Positions 5,500-8,320 of a stretch of 8,320 nt of DNA are shown one piece after another. Under the pieces are notes generated by a model. The model had not been told where the DNA came from, did no database searches, and saw only the letters and a list, made by a program, of their open reading frames with translations. The translations under genes and the position numbers were made by a program. The DNA comes from CAZQYB01 sp964597535. GTDB taxonomy: Bacteria; Planctomycetota; Phycisphaerae; Sedimentisphaerales; Anaerobacaceae. The stretch's first letter is position 1, and the number at the start of each line of letters is the position of its first letter. The stretch covers positions 1 through 8,320 of the forward strand of contig CAZQYB010000120.1 of assembly GCA_964597535.1 (NCBI GenBank), in the 5' to 3' direction.

Positions 5500-8320
5500 A
5501 AACAATAATTGGATTGATAATGCCCTAACAGAAGCTCTTGGAGCAAAAAAAGCAGAACCTAACTTCGATAAATGGAAAGAAACGCACCCGCAAGCTGTCG
5601 AAATGCTAACCTCGCGGGCAACTGAGCTATCTTCAACTCCGGAACACCGGCGCAAAGCAAGGCAAATCATAAAAAGCAAAATCACAAAACTCGCCGCTGC
5701 GGCGGTGATAACCGTAGCGGTCTTGATAGGGGCGATGCACTGGCTGCCCAGCGGTGCGGTGGACGTAGAGATACCGCCGGAGCTTGCTCAAATGCCCGTC
5801 GCACGGCTGCTCGACCTGTACTTTGGTGAAACCAGGGCATCTGGCGGCCTGGGTCTTTTCGACCGCAGCACCGTGGCGGCGGCTCTAAAGAAGGCTCTGC
5901 CCAATCTTTCGATTAATGACATTATGGGGATTGGTAAGAGCCGAACTGCAACCAGAGCAAGAGCTGAAGTTCGAGCAGGCCTCTTCGAAGGCACCGGTAT
6001 TAAGACCCCTACCTCCCGAATCGTTGAGGCTTCAGATGTCATTATTCAGGCCCGCGTCGAAAATGTGGTGCTGAATACCAGGGACCTAATGGGAGTTCTG
6101 GCGACCAGGTATGTATCCCACGCTATGGATTGCGCCGAGGCAAACGGGATAAACATGGACAGGGACGCTCTTTGGAACAAGTGCATAGACGCCCTGGAGG
6201 AGGAATTCGGCCCGCTTGACCGCCTTGACGAGTATTTTGGTAAAAGGGTCAAGGCAAACGTTGACCTAAAAATCATCGAGTCTTATCCATCAGCCGTCCT
6301 TGCGGTTGGGGACAAGCTTCGTATTCGCCCTGTCTTCGAAAAGGAGCAGGTCGACCTGTTGGAAAAAGGTAAAGAGTACTTAATAGGACTCAAACATCAC
6401 GAGGGTTTGTTTTGGCTGCTGCCAGAGAATGTCGGCGTATATCCGGTGGATACCAATGATGCGACAGTGGTCGGATTTATAAGGCAGGATACGTACTCAT
6501 CCACTCGAAACAATTGTCGCTCGGGGCTGCGCTCTGATTCTTGGCCGAGTGTTCTAATCGGTCAGCCAATCTCGCTCGATGAGGCGTGGGAATTCGTGAT
6601 GGATGTCTATGACGCCGTCCACGAAGGAAAGCAGCCTTCTAACGAGCGGCTTGATTACTGGTTAGCAAATTTGCAAAGCGAAGATTTCATCGATTGCTGG
6701 ATGGCGGTCGAGTTCTTTAACACGCTCGCGAGGCCGCCGGTTGTGCCCGAACTTATTATCGACGCCATCGAGCGGCACTTAAGGACCAGCAATGTTGGCG
6801 AGCCTGATGAAGACTTGCCGGCGTATCTAAATAGCTCCTATCAGCGAACGACCTTTCTCACTGAAGCGATTGACGTTCTTCTGTTGGTGGCCGATGAGCC
6901 GGCGGTGGATAGAATCCTGGCTCTGTATAACGAAAATGAAGACGACTTTATGGTGAATATGTTCAGGTTAACACTCAAGCATCCCGGCCCAAAACGCCGC
7001 GAACGATTCGTTTCTCTTTTCTCGCTGTTCGTGGCCCAGGATGACCATCAGCTCAGACGCGAGTTGGCCAGGATGCTGCCCTCAGTGCTCGGCACCGCTG
7101 AGGGGCGGGACATTGACGAGTTGCTTTTGGACATGGTCGAAGACCCGGCCGGTGTTGGGATATTCGATGTAGAGTATATTGAGGAGTACCTTGGAGCAAT
7201 ATGGGCGACGGCGGCACAAAAAGCGCTGCCGGAATTTGGCACCTACATTGAACAAGTTCTTGCCAATCCAAGCATCATCGACCTAAAATTCAAGGACCGC
7301 GAACCAACCCAAGAGCAAATCGTCGAGTTGGCCCAATGCGCTTATCACATTCATATTTTAGCGGCTCATGCTCGGGGACTGATTAGCCGTAAGCAGGCGC
7401 TCCAAATGCTGGTAGAACAGTACCGGCAGGGCAACAGGATTAATGATGTTGGCACTTTGTGGCTCGAAGTCATCGATTCCATCGCGCAATTGATAGAAGC
7501 TGAGGACGAAGAGATGATTCCGTTTCTGCGAGAAACACTGCCGAATGAGGATGTCATCCCGATAATTATCACTGCCGAGGGAATGTCCGACCCTTCGTTG
7601 GTTCCGGCAATCAAGGAAGCACTTGACAAAGAGGTAACCGGCAGGCTGCTTAGGGCACTATTCGCCTGCGGCGCAGAAAAAGAGGCGATAGACATCGCCC
7701 TGGTCGAGATTGACAAACTGATAAATGACGACCCGAATCTGACCGACTCGGTCAGGATAGGCTACAAGTTTGGAGACCGCGCGCGAGTGATTCGATTTCT
7801 CGGCACAACGGAAGACAAGACGCTTGTTCCTACTGTGGAATATTTTACCCGGGAAGATGTATTCCAGGACCTTCGCCAAGAGAGCCCGAGGGGAGCCGAC
7901 GAACTGCGGCAAAGTGCCGTCCTGGCACTGGCCCGTCTGGCGGGAGACTCGGCAATCCCGCGTCTAAAAGAGCTCTATGACTCAGGTGATATTTACATTC
8001 GCGTACTTGCGGCTGTATCGCTTTATTATCTCGGCGATGATACCGGCTGTGAGCTCGTCGAGCACTTTGTCAACCACACCGAGCGAAGCATCCCAGAGGT
8101 CGAAATGGAATGGGACCCATGGAAGAAGAGCGGCGAGGTCTTTTTTCAATATCCACTAATGTATCTGTGCTCGCCTCGCATGAAGGAACTGCTTTTTGAA
8201 CGGCTTCAGGACCTGCGCCATGGGTTTGATACTAACTACCGCGGCGGCGACTATGGCTACGGTTACGCCTTTCTAAAGCAACCCAAGCAGCAGGTCTTAC
8301 CCATCCTCGTTGAACAATTA
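5486..8320 (+). CDS. Large membrane-anchored HEAT-like repeat protein coupled to the ECF sigma factor (3' end beyond window)
   Basis: The frame is open for 945 codons to the right edge with no stop. An AGGAGG 5 nt upstream supports the start. The N-terminal segment (1-68) is polar, with FDKWKETHPQAVEMLTSR at 27-44 and a basic run before one membrane helix at about 69-87. This gives a cytoplasmic N-terminus and an exported C-terminus. After the helix comes IPPELAQMPVARLLDLYFGE (96-115). A beta-rich domain from about 184 to 330 (SDVIIQARVENVVLN; VKANVDLKIIE; GDKLRIRPVF; KGKEYLIGLKHHEGLFWLLPENVGVYPV) is interrupted near 200-252 by a helical insertion. From about 365 onward it is alpha-helical. 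A recognisable HEAT repeat pair lies at 807-858 (LRQSAVLALARLAGDSAIPRL; IRVLAAVSLYYLGDD). No HxxxCxxC zinc anti-sigma motif or enzyme motif was seen. An anti-sigma or sensor role is inferred only from position and topology. Confidence 0.85.
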   Translation, partial: MKRPENNNWIDNALTEALGAKKAEPNFDKWKETHPQAVEMLTSRATELSSTPEHRRKARQIIKSKITKLAAAAVITVAVLIGAMHWLPSGAVDVEIPPELAQMPVARLLDLYFGETRASGGLGLFDRSTVAAALKKALPNLSINDIMGIGKSRTATRARAEVRAGLFEGTGIKTPTSRIVEASDVIIQARVENVVLNTRDLMGVLATRYVSHAMDCAEANGINMDRDALWNKCIDALEEEFGPLDRLDEYFGKRVKANVDLKIIESYPSAVLAVGDKLRIRPVFEKEQVDLLEKGKEYLIGLKHHEGLFWLLPENVGVYPVDTNDATVVGFIRQDTYSSTRNNCRSGLRSDSWPSVLIGQPISLDEAWEFVMDVYDAVHEGKQPSNERLDYWLANLQSEDFIDCWMAVEFFNTLARPPVVPELIIDAIERHLRTSNVGEPDEDLPAYLNSSYQRTTFLTEAIDVLLLVADEPAVDRILALYNENEDDFMVNMFRLTLKHPGPKRRERFVSLFSLFVAQDDHQLRRELARMLPSVLGTAEGRDIDELLLDMVEDPAGVGIFDVEYIEEYLGAIWATAAQKALPEFGTYIEQVLANPSIIDLKFKDREPTQEQIVELAQCAYHIHILAAHARGLISRKQALQMLVEQYRQGNRINDVGTLWLEVIDSIAQLIEAEDEEMIPFLRETLPNEDVIPIIITAEGMSDPSLVPAIKEALDKEVTGRLLRALFACGAEKEAIDIALVEIDKLINDDPNLTDSVRIGYKFGDRARVIRFLGTTEDKTLVPTVEYFTREDVFQDLRQESPRGADELRQSAVLALARLAGDSAIPRLKELYDSGDIYIRVLAAVSLYYLGDDTGCELVEHFVNHTERSIPEVEMEWDPWKKSGEVFFQYPLMYLCSPRMKELLFERLQDLRHGFDTNYRGGDYGYGYAFLKQPKQQVLPILVEQL

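Noticed and set aside
5788..7912. Several minus-strand frames of 64-116 codons opposite the large HEAT-like gene
   Set aside because: The plus strand has one uninterrupted frame here with coherent protein features. The reverse frames are short, serine/arginine-rich shadows.

Overview
The window looks like chromosomal DNA from a Gram-negative-type bacterium, most likely a planctomycete of the Phycisphaerae/Sedimentisphaerales kind. This lineage call is an inference. It rests mainly on the last gene: an ECF sigma factor coupled to a large membrane-anchored protein whose N-terminus carries an F-D-K-W-K...H-P-x-A-V-E-M-L-T-S-R stretch and a basic K-S-K-I-T-K-L-A-A-A-A-V membrane segment. I associate that pattern with these organisms from memory and could not search for it. 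The window is almost entirely coding. No RNA gene, CRISPR array, insertion sequence or phage gene was seen.

Left half (about 1-3352, minus strand): a tightly packed CUT2-type (ribose/xylose/galactose class) sugar ABC importer operon. It reads, in transcription order, substrate-binding protein (3352-2390), double-domain ATPase (2393-864) and RbsC-like permease (863 to beyond position 1). The first junction is an ATGA overlap. At the second, the stop codon directly abuts the next ATG. The genes are probably translationally coupled. The sugar cannot be named from sequence.

Centre (3353-3519): a 167-bp divergent intergenic region. It holds a near-consensus sigma70 promoter (TTGACA, 17-nt spacer, TACAAT) facing right into surE, and a weaker AT-rich promoter candidate facing left into the transporter operon.

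Right half (3520-8320, plus strand): surE nucleotidase, then 4 nt later a two-helix membrane protein with a probable NTF2-like soluble domain. After a 107-nt gap come an ECF-type sigma factor with a GTG start and, overlapping it by 14 nt, a very long ORF that runs off the right edge (945 codons with no stop). That protein has a short N-terminal segment, one membrane helix, a beta-rich domain with an apparent insertion, and a long alpha-helical, HEAT-like region. The sigma/HEAT pair is the most interesting part. By position and topology the large protein is a candidate membrane-bound partner (anti-sigma-like or sensor) of the sigma factor, although it has no recognisable zinc-binding anti-sigma motif.
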